A stretch of DNA of 15,567 bases from Bacteroidota bacterium. Lineage in GTDB: Bacteria > Bacteroidota > Rhodothermia > Rhodothermales > UBA10348. The notes below the pieces were generated by a model. That model was given only the letters and a program-made list of their open reading frames with translations. It had not been told where the DNA came from and searched no databases. Shown one piece after another: positions 7,461-14,858 of this stretch (positions are counted from its first letter, which is position 1; each line of letters starts with the position of its first letter). Both the position numbers and the translations under genes were made by a program. The stretch is from the NCBI GenBank assembly GCA_004356385.1, contig SMXL01000115.1, forward strand, positions 1 through 15,567, in the 5' to 3' direction.

Positions 7461-9119
7461 TTAGATCTCATTTCTAGCTGCGAAGCCGGCGATGTGTTCA
7501 GCCGCCCGGAAGGCCAGAGCCTGGATCGTCATGGTCGGCTGGCCTCGTCCGGACGTGACAAGAGAGCCGCCATCTGCGATGAACAGATTGGATACGTCGT
7601 GGGTGCGATGAAATTTATCGGTAACCGATTTGTCTGGATCGATTCCCATTCGGCAGGTGCCCAATAAGTGAGCGCCGACTACCGTTGGTTCGATCGGAAA
7701 CGTCCAGACACGCTTCGCGCCGGCGGCCTCCAAAAGGTCAACGGAGACACCCTGAAGAAACTTCAGGTTTGCCAGATCGTCGGGGTGATCATTGTATGTA
7801 ACCCGGATGGCTGGACGGCCCCATTTGTCAGTATGCGTCGGGTCCAGACTGATATTATTGGATTCCAGCGGAAGCGACGTTCCGTGGGCAGCAACCGACA
7901 TCGTGTGCGTGTAATACTCTTCGAGAATACGCTTGTGAGCCGAACCCCATCTGGGAGTATCTGCCGGGAGGCCCTGAAGAGCAAACCATAGCGGAGATCC
8001 CGGCTGAAACCGGGCGTCCAATCCACCTCCTCCATAAAAACCACGGCTGAGATCTGCGTCGTAGTAGTCGTGAATGATCCTTGTGACCTGCACGCCCTTG
8101 AACTCGTTGAGTGGATGCTCAAACAGACCCATCGTTGGAATCTGTGTATTGAACATCAAGTACTTGCCGACTTTACCACTCGAATTTGCGAGTCCGTTTG
8201 GATGACGACTGGATTCAGAGTGAAGAAGGAGCCTGGCAGTTTCTGCTCCGTTTGCGCACATAACGAAAGCTCTTGCTCTCTGGGCGTGCTCCACACCATT
8301 TTTGTCGAGATACATGACCTCTTTGATCCGACCATTTTCTCCCGAATCCAACCGAACAACGGTCGATTCAGCTCGGATTTCGCATCTCCCCGTGGCCTCC
8401 GCCTGTGGAATCATGGTCGCCAGAGTCGATGATTTGGCCGAAACTTCGCATCCAAAAGCCAAACAAAAACCGCAATTCACGCATCCCGGGCGATTTTGAT
8501 AGGCCTCTGACAAAATGGCCATCGGTGCCGGCTGGGAATGGAGGCCGAGTGAGCGCGCTCCCTTGTCCATCAACACTCCAGAAGACTTGGCAGGTAGTGG
8601 AGGAACCGGAAAGGGTCTGGATCGGGGAGGATCAAAGGGCCCCGGCACTCCTGATACACCAATTTCCCAATCTACCTTTGTGTAGTAAGGTTCGAGCTCC
8701 TCGTACGAGATCGGCCAGTCGTCGAACCCGGTATTCGGAATCTCTCCGAGCAGACTTCGCTCTTTAAAATCACTCGGATGAAAACGCCAATAGTTGGCGG
8801 TAAAGTGAACGCTGCTCCCGCCGACCATTCGGGCGTAAATGAGAACGGGAAGTCCCGTGTCTAGTCTGACGGCCACTTCTGATTCAGCATTGCGATAGGT
8901 CTGTGGAAAATCGTCTCCAATACCACCCATCCACTCCAGATTAAAAAACGTCTCCAACTCATCGTGCTTAAAATCGGAGGCGTGTAGATAAGGGCCTTGT
9001 TCAAGAACAACGACATCGTATCCCGCCTGGGAAAGCTCACGTGCCATTACACCACCGGCCGCGCCCGAGCCAACAACCACGAAGTCGACTTCTTCCCTTG
9101 TTTTAAAGGTTTTTCCCAT
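7461..9119 (-). CDS. GMC-family FAD oxidoreductase, gluconate/glucose dehydrogenase-type large subunit
   Basis: This is a 552-residue flavoprotein of the glucose-methanol-choline (GMC) family. It should oxidise an alcohol or sugar and reduce FAD; the substrate cannot be read from the sequence. The FAD-binding motif is VVGSGAAGG with glycines at 17, 19 and 22, followed by an acidic strand end (VVVLEQG). GGSS at 100-103 is the second family signature. The C-terminal AHLLGTCRMG carries the catalytic-type His484. At the usual second catalytic position, Asn or His in most relatives, this protein reads GRGQPTMTI with Gln527. Cysteines 213, 216, 219 and 224 form C-x2-C-x2-C-x4-C, in the region where cluster-binding FAD glucose dehydrogenases hold a 3Fe-4S cluster. 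The protein has no signal peptide. It probably leaves the cell with the Tat-exported partner encoded 4 bases upstream. The ATG at 9119 was chosen because the frame extension to 9200 overlaps that gene and is not part of the fold. Confidence 0.92.
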   Translation of the reverse strand: MGKTFKTREEVDFVVVGSGAAGGVMARELSQAGYDVVVLEQGPYLHASDFKHDELETFFNLEWMGGIGDDFPQTYRNAESEVAVRLDTGLPVLIYARMVGGSSVHFTANYWRFHPSDFKERSLLGEIPNTGFDDWPISYEELEPYYTKVDWEIGVSGVPGPFDPPRSRPFPVPPLPAKSSGVLMDKGARSLGLHSQPAPMAILSEAYQNRPGCVNCGFCLAFGCEVSAKSSTLATMIPQAEATGRCEIRAESTVVRLDSGENGRIKEVMYLDKNGVEHAQRARAFVMCANGAETARLLLHSESSRHPNGLANSSGKVGKYLMFNTQIPTMGLFEHPLNEFKGVQVTRIIHDYYDADLSRGFYGGGGLDARFQPGSPLWFALQGLPADTPRWGSAHKRILEEYYTHTMSVAAHGTSLPLESNNISLDPTHTDKWGRPAIRVTYNDHPDDLANLKFLQGVSVDLLEAAGAKRVWTFPIEPTVVGAHLLGTCRMGIDPDKSVTDKFHRTHDVSNLFIADGGSLVTSGRGQPTMTIQALAFRAAEHIAGFAARNEI

Positions 9120-9123
9120 CGAT

Positions 9124-9723
9124 CTATGCCTCTTCAGTGTTTTGTGCAGCATCGTAGTAGCCAAACGGATATTGCCAGGCATGTCGATCGTCGAATCCAA
9201 TCATTTTCCAACCGATTTTGTCTCGGTTTCCTCCGTGATTCGGGTGCGAAAGCATTCCGGCCATAGTCAGGAAGTAAAACTGCTTGAAAAACTCGGTGTT
9301 TTCAACCGTACCCATGATCGATTCCTTCTCGGATTCTGTGAGCTGCTCGAAGACAGCTCCGGCTCGAATAGCTTGTATGCTACTCTCGACGTCCGAAAGC
9401 CCACTCCGAATCAGTGCCTTAAAGGGACTGGCAAACGAGTCGAGTGAGCGATCGACGAAATAGACGACTCCGGCTTCGTGAGCTCCGGCAGTTTCATCGG
9501 TCGGTATGATCATCGAAGCGAGGGCATCGGTCAATGAGGCTTCAGCATCTGATAGTACCAGGAAAATATCTCCCTGGGACTCGGCTTTACAGGCCAGATT
9601 AGCAGTCGAGAGGATCACGGGAAGACTGACAGCCAGCCAACCGATTCCGATCCCTGCCGACGATTGATGGATGAAGTCGCGTCGCGTAAAGGCCCTGACT
9701 GCCGATTTAATTTCAGGTTTCAT
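9124..9723 (-). CDS. Gluconate 2-dehydrogenase subunit 3 family protein with Tat signal
   Basis: This is a 199-residue small subunit (Gluconate_2-dh3 family) of a membrane-associated, cytochrome-linked dehydrogenase. The start at 9723 gives MKPEIKSAVRAFTRRDFIHQ, a twin-arginine motif (TRRDFI), followed by a hydrophobic stretch ending near TANLACKA. Codons upstream of it (to 9867) run into the divergent gene. The family signature is near the C-terminus: GMLSHPNHGGNRDKIGWKMI, then GF. In characterised enzymes of this type the small subunit supplies the Tat signal and acts as chaperone and escort for the flavoprotein. The stop codon is 4 bases before the ATG of the GMC gene, so the two are co-transcribed and probably translationally coupled. 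The usual third subunit, a cytochrome c, is not in this operon, but two cytochromes are encoded divergently from 9853. Confidence 0.92.
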   Translation of the reverse strand: MKPEIKSAVRAFTRRDFIHQSSAGIGIGWLAVSLPVILSTANLACKAESQGDIFLVLSDAEASLTDALASMIIPTDETAGAHEAGVVYFVDRSLDSFASPFKALIRSGLSDVESSIQAIRAGAVFEQLTESEKESIMGTVENTEFFKQFYFLTMAGMLSHPNHGGNRDKIGWKMIGFDDRHAWQYPFGYYDAAQNTEEA

Positions 9724-9852
9724 GTGTTCTGGGGGAATGGATCTGCAGGACCGGATCTTCCGATCGCACATCCGAAGAATAGCGAATCTTGATGAATACG
9801 TCGAACATTCAATAACAGTGTGTGTATGGGGCGGCAACCTCCGGTCGTCATC
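9724..9852. promoter_or_regulatory. Divergent intergenic region between the dehydrogenase operon and the cytochrome operon
   Basis: These 129 bases lie between the start of the Tat subunit (minus strand) and the start of the heptaheme lipoprotein (plus strand). Both promoters must lie here or inside the genes, which would allow shared control. No promoter hexamers or strong operator could be fixed by eye. Confidence 0.45.
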
Positions 9853-11835
9853 ATGAACAATCGTCATCGTTTCCGAAGCTCCGCGATTCTGCTGACACCT
9901 GTTGCGATTCTAGCGGCGTTGATTTCGCTCTCCAGCTGCAATCCGGAGCTGGACGACCGAACCGAGCCGGAATTGACGTTTCTAAATTGGTCGCCGGACG
10001 CCGATTATGTGGGGCGAGATGCCTGTCAACGTTGCCATCCTGACAAGTACAATTCTTTTGTCAAGTCTCAAATGGGGCGTTCCTGGAAACCCGCGCTACG
10101 GTCTCTTTCCAATGCCAATTTCGCCGACCCGGGACCGATATACGATCCCAATCGAGATTTATATTACCAGCCCTTTGCCTCAGGCGAAGACCTTTTCGTT
10201 CGCGAATACCGGATTGCCGATGGAGACACGGTTCACAACCGCGTAGAGCAGATCGATTACATCGTTGGGTCGGGACAGCACACGAATTCCCATATCATGG
10301 ATATCAACGGTTATCTGTATCAGATACCGGTCACATGGTATGTGCAGGATGGCAAGTGGGATCTGGCTCCCGGCTTTTCAAGTCGAAACAGTCGATTTGG
10401 TCGTCCGATTCCTGAAGCCTGCATGACCTGTCACAACGGGAGGAGCCCGCATGTGCCTGGATCCGAAAATAGATTCGAATCCGTAGCAGCGGGTATTGGT
10501 TGCGAACGGTGCCACGGTCCCGGATCTCTTCATATCCAGGCGATCGAGGAAGGCAAGCTGGTCGACGTTTCACTAGAGATTGACCGCACGATCGTTAATC
10601 CGGGTAAGCTCACTCCAGAACTAAGGTGGGACCTCTGTTCACGCTGCCATTTGCAGGGAGTCGACGTGTTTCGTGAGGGGGTTCTTCCGGATGATTTTCG
10701 ACCCGGTAGGTCTTTGGCAGCCTATCAAAACGTGTACTGGCCGCGCCAACCCGATAGCGTCCAGGTCTTCAATATGGCATCGCACCCGGATCGGCTTTCG
10801 ATGAGCGAGTGCTATCTCGGGAGTTGGATGAAAGGAGCGGCGTTCGCCCCCCTGAACTGCACATCGTGTCATGACCCTCATGTTTCGATCGAAGAGAAAA
10901 CCGTAGCGGACTATTCGGTTGTTTGCCAATCCTGTCATATCGCGGACGAGACTTCCGTCTGCACAGAGCCCTCGGTCGTCGCGGGGACCACGGCGTTGGC
11001 TTGTGTTACCTGTCACATGCCCTTGTCGAGTACGGATGATATTCCTCATGTTAGCGTCACGGATCATTTCATTCGGATCCCAGACAACCCAATAGGTGTC
11101 CTTACGGAGCAAGAGGCCGCCGATCGGATACGAATCATACGGATGGCTTCGTTGATCGATGACAAACCATCCGCCACCGACGTGGCGTTGGGATTGATGA
11201 GCTATTACGAAAAGATTACGGATCGACCGGAAATGCTGGAACGCGCCGCAAGGGAACTTCAGCGCGCAAGAAACTCAGAGGACGGGGATAAAATCTCTGC
11301 CGCACACATCTGGCTGTGGTATCTCCAGTCAGATTTCTCGTCGATTCGGAGATTGATAGATGAGAAAGGGAGTGTACAGGAAAAGAGTGCGTGGACACAG
11401 TTTCGGATCGGAGAGGCATATCGAGCATCGGGGGAATTTGACCGAGCCGTTTTGTACCTGGAAAAAGCGATCCAGCTCGCTCCGGAGCATCTTCGATTCC
11501 TGGACCGATTGGCGGCTACGTACACAAACATGGCTCGATATGAAGAAGCGGTGAGCATGTTCGACGAGATTCTTCAGGCAAACCCGAAATTCGACGCCTC
11601 GATCAACAACCGCGGATATGCGTATTTGCTGATGGAAGAATTCGATAATGCCGAAGTTGATTTTCAGAACGCGATTTCCCTGAATCCGGACGCAGAAGTC
11701 GCTCTGGCGAATCTAGCCTCTTTGTACGTGAATACGGATCGTTCCGCCCTGGCTCGGCCTCTTGTCAGTCGGCTTCTGATTCTTGCTCCGAGTAACCCGG
11801 ACTACAGTCGATTGTGGAGCTCAATTGGGTTGTAA
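9853..11835 (+). CDS. Heptaheme cytochrome c554-like lipoprotein with C-terminal TPR repeats
   Basis: This is a 660-residue protein. The ATG at 9853 gives a lipoprotein signal, MNNRHRFRSSAILL and on to ISLSSC, with the lipidated Cys at 29; the earlier ATG in frame at 9820 adds non-signal residues. Seven CXXCH heme sites follow: CQRCH (58), CMTCH (190), CERCH (217), CSRCH (262), CTSCH (336), CQSCH (358) and CVTCH (384). Conserved segments between them include VGSGQHTNSH and VTWYVQDGKWDLAPGF, typical of cytochrome c554-related multiheme proteins. From about residue 514 to 649 there are tetratricopeptide repeats, such as RIGEAYRASGEFDRAVLYLE and NRGYAYLLMEEFDNAEVDFQ, for protein binding. It should sit on a membrane facing the periplasm or the outside and carry electrons. 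It is followed 60 bases later by a monoheme cytochrome, with no terminator between. An enzymatic role of the multiheme domain cannot be excluded. Confidence 0.9.
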   Translation: MNNRHRFRSSAILLTPVAILAALISLSSCNPELDDRTEPELTFLNWSPDADYVGRDACQRCHPDKYNSFVKSQMGRSWKPALRSLSNANFADPGPIYDPNRDLYYQPFASGEDLFVREYRIADGDTVHNRVEQIDYIVGSGQHTNSHIMDINGYLYQIPVTWYVQDGKWDLAPGFSSRNSRFGRPIPEACMTCHNGRSPHVPGSENRFESVAAGIGCERCHGPGSLHIQAIEEGKLVDVSLEIDRTIVNPGKLTPELRWDLCSRCHLQGVDVFREGVLPDDFRPGRSLAAYQNVYWPRQPDSVQVFNMASHPDRLSMSECYLGSWMKGAAFAPLNCTSCHDPHVSIEEKTVADYSVVCQSCHIADETSVCTEPSVVAGTTALACVTCHMPLSSTDDIPHVSVTDHFIRIPDNPIGVLTEQEAADRIRIIRMASLIDDKPSATDVALGLMSYYEKITDRPEMLERAARELQRARNSEDGDKISAAHIWLWYLQSDFSSIRRLIDEKGSVQEKSAWTQFRIGEAYRASGEFDRAVLYLEKAIQLAPEHLRFLDRLAATYTNMARYEEAVSMFDEILQANPKFDASINNRGYAYLLMEEFDNAEVDFQNAISLNPDAEVALANLASLYVNTDRSALARPLVSRLLILAPSNPDYSRLWSSIGL

Positions 11836-11895
11836 TGTCCGCGGCGTTTGTCTTTCGATTGATATTCTGAACCTCACTTAGTACCAAGCCTCTTT

Positions 11896-12336
11896 ATGAC
11901 TATTTCGTTTTCTCAAAGGCTGGTACTTTCAGTGTCTGTATTCCTCCTGGCAGCCTGCGGTAAAGCCGGGAATGAAGACTCTTCCGGGAGGCGGATGCTT
12001 ACGACGAACGACGGGACCATAGAAGCTCAAATCGGCCCGATCACATCGATGGCGCTCGGAGAAATCGATCCAGATCTGGTCGCTGAAGGGAAAAAATTAT
12101 TCAGACTCAGGTGTACAGCGTGCCATCAACTCGATGATACGTCGGTGGGTCCACCTCTAAGGGATATTCTAGTCACGCGTACACCTGTATATGTATTGAA
12201 TATGATTCTGAATCCAACGGGGATGCTGGAAAATCATCCAGTTGCGAAAGCCATGCTGGAAGAGTTCGCCGTTCCAATGGCTGATCTGGGCATTTCCGAG
12301 AGCGAGGCACGAGCGATCCTCGAATACCTTCGATAG
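11896..12336 (+). CDS. Monoheme class I cytochrome c lipoprotein
   Basis: This is a 146-residue protein with a lipoprotein signal (VSVFLLAAC, lipidated Cys21). A linker of about 35 residues is followed by a compact cytochrome c domain from about 58. It has the helix LVAEGKKLFRLRCTACHQLD with heme Cys73, Cys76 and His77, then VGPPLRDIL. The sixth ligand is most likely Met128 in AVPMADLG, and the chain ends in the usual C-terminal helix ESEARAILEYLR. The family shuttles single electrons between membrane-bound donors and oxidases. Its position behind the heptaheme lipoprotein suggests one transcript and one pathway, perhaps accepting electrons from the divergently encoded GMC dehydrogenase. No terminator is seen directly after the stop; the next plus-strand terminator is at 12975. 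Confidence 0.9.
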   Translation: MTISFSQRLVLSVSVFLLAACGKAGNEDSSGRRMLTTNDGTIEAQIGPITSMALGEIDPDLVAEGKKLFRLRCTACHQLDDTSVGPPLRDILVTRTPVYVLNMILNPTGMLENHPVAKAMLEEFAVPMADLGISESEARAILEYLR

Positions 12337-12974
12337 ATCTCAGACGGGGTGGCGGTTTACGGGATTCGGGTGATTCAATCGAAGACTCTCTCGTACTGTC
12401 GAAGATGCATTTTGCTCGCGTGTTCCACCTTCAAGCATTTTGGAGAATACATTTCTGGCAACCATCCACGAGTCATGGAGCGGAAAAGGACGATGCATGC
12501 CACGACCGGAAAGGCCAAGCACACCTTCGGTGAATAATTCGGGCCCCGATACGAAAGGAGCGGTCCGTTGCTCGTCAACGGTTGGAAGATTGATGTCAAG
12601 AAGTGGAATGAAATACTTAGGGCTCTACTGACCGAACGAACCGATACATAGGTCTGGGTGAATCGGTAGAGAGATAGATCATAGCGCGAACACCGTATCG
12701 TACGTTTTGGAAAGTATCCTGCCAGCTTTTCTACGAATGTAATCCGAAATATTGATATAGGACTCGGTTGTCCCAAAACGGATTCGCGGGACGAATGCGA
12801 GAAAGATGTGTATCCGGGAAATACAAAGTCCATACGGTACTAATCACGTACTGGGGATCGTTGTAGGCGCAACCCGCAACGAATGTAGCGGGTTTACGTA
12901 AAGGCCTTGGTCGCTGAACTCCAGTGTGATATGATGTGTGGCAACTGAGCATCCATGAAAGGGAGCGCGACCAG

Positions 12975-13008
12975 AACCGTCTCGGCAAAGGACCGAGGCG
13001 GTTTTTTT
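12975..13008 (+). terminator. Intrinsic terminator with no gene directly upstream
   Basis: AACCGTCTCGG (12975-12985) pairs with CCGAGGCGGTT (12993-13003) over 11 bp with one G-U pair. The loop is CAAAGGA and the T run covers 13002-13008. The nearest upstream plus-strand stop codon of a real gene is 636 bases away, at 12336. On the minus strand the hairpin is not followed by T residues. Confidence 0.85.
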
Positions 13009-13084
13009 AAAGTCAAGAAAGCTGCTCTTGGATCATCGACGGAAGAATGAATCGAATCGTCGGACGCGGGCCGGTGAGGCTCCA

Positions 13085-13125
13085 TAACAAAGGAAAGCCC
13101 GTGACACACACGGCGCCACGGGCTT
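13085..13125 (-). terminator. Probable terminator of the HEAT-repeat gene
   Basis: Read on the minus strand, AAGCCCGTG (13125-13117) pairs perfectly with CACGGGCTT (13103-13095). The loop is 13 bases and the downstream sequence is T-rich but interrupted (CTTTCCTTTGTT). It lies 23 bases after the HEAT gene stop. The long loop and broken T run make it weaker than the other terminators here. Confidence 0.65.
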
Positions 13126-13128
13126 GGA

Positions 13129-13156
13129 TCCACATTCAATTGCGGAATTATGTGGA
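13129..13156 (-). repeat. Inverted repeat over the stop codon of the HEAT-repeat gene
   Basis: TCCACAT (13129-13135) and ATGTGGA (13150-13156) are complementary, and inside them AATT (13138-13141) pairs with AATT (13146-13149) around GCGG. This gives an 11-bp stem with a two-base bulge. It covers the TAA at 13148-13150 and stands next to the terminator hairpin, so the transcript may end in two adjacent stems. It may protect the 3' end or have no role. Confidence 0.45.
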
Positions 13157-13696
13157 CATCTTTAGTACGCTCTGTTCGTTGAGAATGGCGAGGATCGTAT
13201 GCCGGACCTGATCACTTTTTTCAAACCGGACTGATCTTTCGAGAAATTTGATGGCCCACTCGGAGTCGATCTGTGCCAGAGCAACGACGGCCATGCGCCG
13301 AACGCGCTCCGAGTCGCCATCCCGATAAAGCCGCATTACGTCAAAAACGGCACTCTCACTCAGGTCGAAATTCTCGCCGTAGGCGATGATCAACCTCAAC
13401 GCAGAATTTTTAAAACCGCGGTGCGTCGACGCAAGTGCAACCTCAATCCGGGCTCCGAATTCTCTCCAATCCACGCTCGAAAGCGCAGGTTGTATGAAAG
13501 GAAAATCTTCGATTTCACGGAGATCTGCTACGATTTTCGATATACTTTCGTAGCTGTTTGTTTCCTCAAACAATTCGTTTGAGAAGTCTCCTATCGCGTC
13601 GTTTCCGATGTTTTGTTGAGCAGCAGCTGAAAACACTAATGAAGATGTAAAAAACAGGCTTAGTGCGACTCTGCGGCTGATGAATGACGTGTACAT
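13148..13696 (-). CDS. Small exported HEAT-repeat protein
   Basis: This is a 182-residue protein starting MYTSFISRRVALSLFFTSSL, a Sec signal peptide with a cleavage site near SAAAQ|Q at 27. After an acidic linker, about three helical repeats of HEAT type cover residues 77-176. They include VFDVMRLYRDGDSERVRRMA with VVALAQI after it, and WAIKFLERSVRFEKSDQVRH with TILAIL after it. The spacing of small residues and the R-x-x-A-hydrophobic-x-x-L pattern are typical. Such domains bind other proteins; no catalytic residues are evident and no partner can be named. It is transcribed alone, opposite to its neighbours, with a probable terminator 23 bases beyond its stop. Its start faces the gene at 14060, so the 363-base gap holds both promoters. 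Confidence 0.8.
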   Translation of the reverse strand: MYTSFISRRVALSLFFTSSLVFSAAAQQNIGNDAIGDFSNELFEETNSYESISKIVADLREIEDFPFIQPALSSVDWREFGARIEVALASTHRGFKNSALRLIIAYGENFDLSESAVFDVMRLYRDGDSERVRRMAVVALAQIDSEWAIKFLERSVRFEKSDQVRHTILAILNEQSVLKMST

Positions 13697-14059
13697 ATCT
13701 TGACCCTCCCAAGAAAGATTTTACACGGTTGGAACGATCGTCAATTCAAATGAATATCAGTAGGCATCGTTCGTATTTGATGGTTGAGCTGCCGATGAAA
13801 ATCGTTCTACGATTCGGAATTGGTTCCCCTAGCGCAAGAACATGGTCAGCTCAAGCTTCCGACAAGCATTGATGATAGGTCTTCCAAATGCTTTAGGATT
13901 TCGGCCTTTGACAAAGTGCTTAATCTAGACTTTGCTGAGTGACGGAATCCATGTAGCCCGCTACGGAAGTGGGTGTAGAAGGATGCGTTGCAGGAAGAAA
14001 AGATGACCGATCAATTGGCGAATCGTATCACGTGATACCTGAATTGTAGTAAAGTCGTT
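13697..14059. other. 363-base divergent intergenic region
   Basis: No credible gene is seen here. It should hold the promoters of the HEAT gene (minus) and of the gene at 14060 (plus). It contains CTTTGACAAAG at 13905-13915, which includes a perfect TTGACA (13908-13913), and TAGACTTTG at 13926-13934, close to but one base longer than the Bacteroidota -7 element TAnnTTTG. Neither has a partner at the right distance, so no promoter is called. A perfect 14-bp palindrome lies at 14025-14038. Confidence 0.5.
14025..14038. promoter_or_regulatory. Perfect 14-bp palindrome GTATCACGTGATAC upstream of the gene at 14060
   Basis: GTATCACGTGATAC equals its own reverse complement. It ends 21 bases before the ATG at 14060, a place where a dimeric repressor would block transcription. 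It has no loop, so it is unlikely to be an RNA hairpin. The regulator is unknown and no second copy was noticed elsewhere in the window. Confidence 0.4.
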
Positions 14060-14608
14060 ATGAGTGGAAATGTTGGAGCACCATCAAGGAGCAATCGATC
14101 TCGAATAAGCATTGGCTGGGTATGCTTAATCTTCACAGCGATGGGAGTTCTTTCCCCAAGTTCTGTCCTTGCGCAAGGCTTTGTGGAGCAGATGGACGCG
14201 CTGAAGGGGTTAGAAGGGGTCTATATCATGGGTGGGGATTTGGACGATGAGCTAACGTTCACCGGTTTACAGAAAGAAGACGTGCTGTCAGCCGTAATGA
14301 TGGGCCTCAGAATGGCCGGAATGCCCGTCCTCGACGAATCAGAATGGCTCCTTCTCGAAGATTCCCCCGTTTTGCATATCAGTATTGTCTCGTCGGTCGA
14401 TCATGAAGCCTCCTCGTTATACATGATCAGATTGGAGGTTTTCTTTCTGATGAATAAGTTGTCGGATCCTGATTTTACTTCTTACGCGGTCGCGTGGGGG
14501 GAAGGGAAGGTCGGAGTCATCGATTCTGCGGCTGCCGACTTAATACTTCGAGATCTGGATGCTCTCGTGAAACGACTCGCGTCCGACTTCCACGCCGCTA
14601 ACAGCTAG
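14060..14608 (+). CDS. Exported protein of unknown function
   Basis: This is a 182-residue protein with a basic N-terminus (MSGNVGAPSRSNRSRISIGW), a hydrophobic core and a signal cleavage site near SVLAQ|G at 39. The mature part is about 143 residues, mixed alpha/beta. It begins FVEQMDALKGLEGVYIMGGD. Next come a helix with a Met-rich stretch (SAVMMGLRMAGMPVLDE), two strands (PVLHISIVSS and YMIRLEVFFLM), a Trp-Gly segment (YAVAWGEGKVGVID) and a long C-terminal helix (ADLILRDLDALVKRLASDF). Family not recognised. The layout resembles small periplasmic domains that bind a partner rather than enzymes, as no catalytic cluster is visible, but this is only an impression. The start is supported by the signal peptide; there is no Shine-Dalgarno sequence. 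No terminator follows in the 250 bases before the next gene, so co-transcription with it is possible. Confidence 0.75.
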   Translation: MSGNVGAPSRSNRSRISIGWVCLIFTAMGVLSPSSVLAQGFVEQMDALKGLEGVYIMGGDLDDELTFTGLQKEDVLSAVMMGLRMAGMPVLDESEWLLLEDSPVLHISIVSSVDHEASSLYMIRLEVFFLMNKLSDPDFTSYAVAWGEGKVGVIDSAAADLILRDLDALVKRLASDFHAANS

Positions 14609-14858
14609 ACTCTCGCGAAAGGTGCAATAATCAGCAGATCAGTACGTTTGTAGTGCATCAGAAACGCAATGGTCTCGAAGTCAGGGAATTCCAGGGCTCG
14701 AACGTACTTAGATCGAATGTTCACGCCATGGTGAGCCTTCTTTCCTATCTTATGTCTCTTTTACGGTATCCTTTGAAGCTTTCCCCCGGTACGACGTACG
14801 ATGACGTCGTGATCAGGGCTGCTCCATCTCCCACCCCGCGAATATGCTTAATTCGATC

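Larger units (their letters stand above)
12337..13147. other. 811-base stretch without a convincing gene; holds a plus-strand terminator and several hairpins
   Basis: No frame here gives a protein with recognisable domains, a signal peptide or natural-looking composition. The longest is a 152-codon minus-strand frame (12375-12833). On the plus strand the frame from 12349 reads KAKHTFGE, stops at 12535-12537, and continues FGPRYERSGPLLVNGWKIDV to a second stop at 12651. That continuation looks protein-like and may be a gene remnant. A hairpin AACCCGC/GCGGGTT lies at 12871-12894 and an intrinsic terminator at 12975-13008. The stretch could be a long 3' untranslated region of the cytochrome operon, a non-coding RNA gene, or a decayed gene. 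No match was seen to the sequence signatures of tmRNA, RNase P RNA or SRP RNA. Confidence 0.5.

Noticed and set aside
12375..12833. A 152-codon minus-strand frame in the gap after the cytochrome c gene
   Set aside because: The composition is rich in Ser, Arg, Phe and Tyr with no recognisable motif or repeat, and it crosses plus-strand sequence of equal merit. It is more likely a chance frame.
12871..12894. Hairpin AACCCGC/GCGGGTT as a terminator
   Set aside because: The loop is 10 bases and no T run follows, so it lacks the second half of an intrinsic terminator.
12337..12975. tmRNA, RNase P RNA or SRP RNA in the gap
   Set aside because: The conserved sequence blocks of these RNAs were looked for by eye and not found: the tag-coding Ala-Leu-Ala-Ala-stop, GAGGAAAGTCC, and GGTCCGGAAGGA.
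12731..13139. Two overlapping minus-strand frames (12731-12988 and 12894-13139)
   Set aside because: They overlap each other and the plus-strand terminator at 12975-13008, and their translations look random.
13905..13934. TTGACA with TAGACTTTG as a promoter
   Set aside because: The distance between the elements fits neither the sigma-70 spacing nor the TTTG/TAnnTTTG spacing of Bacteroidota.
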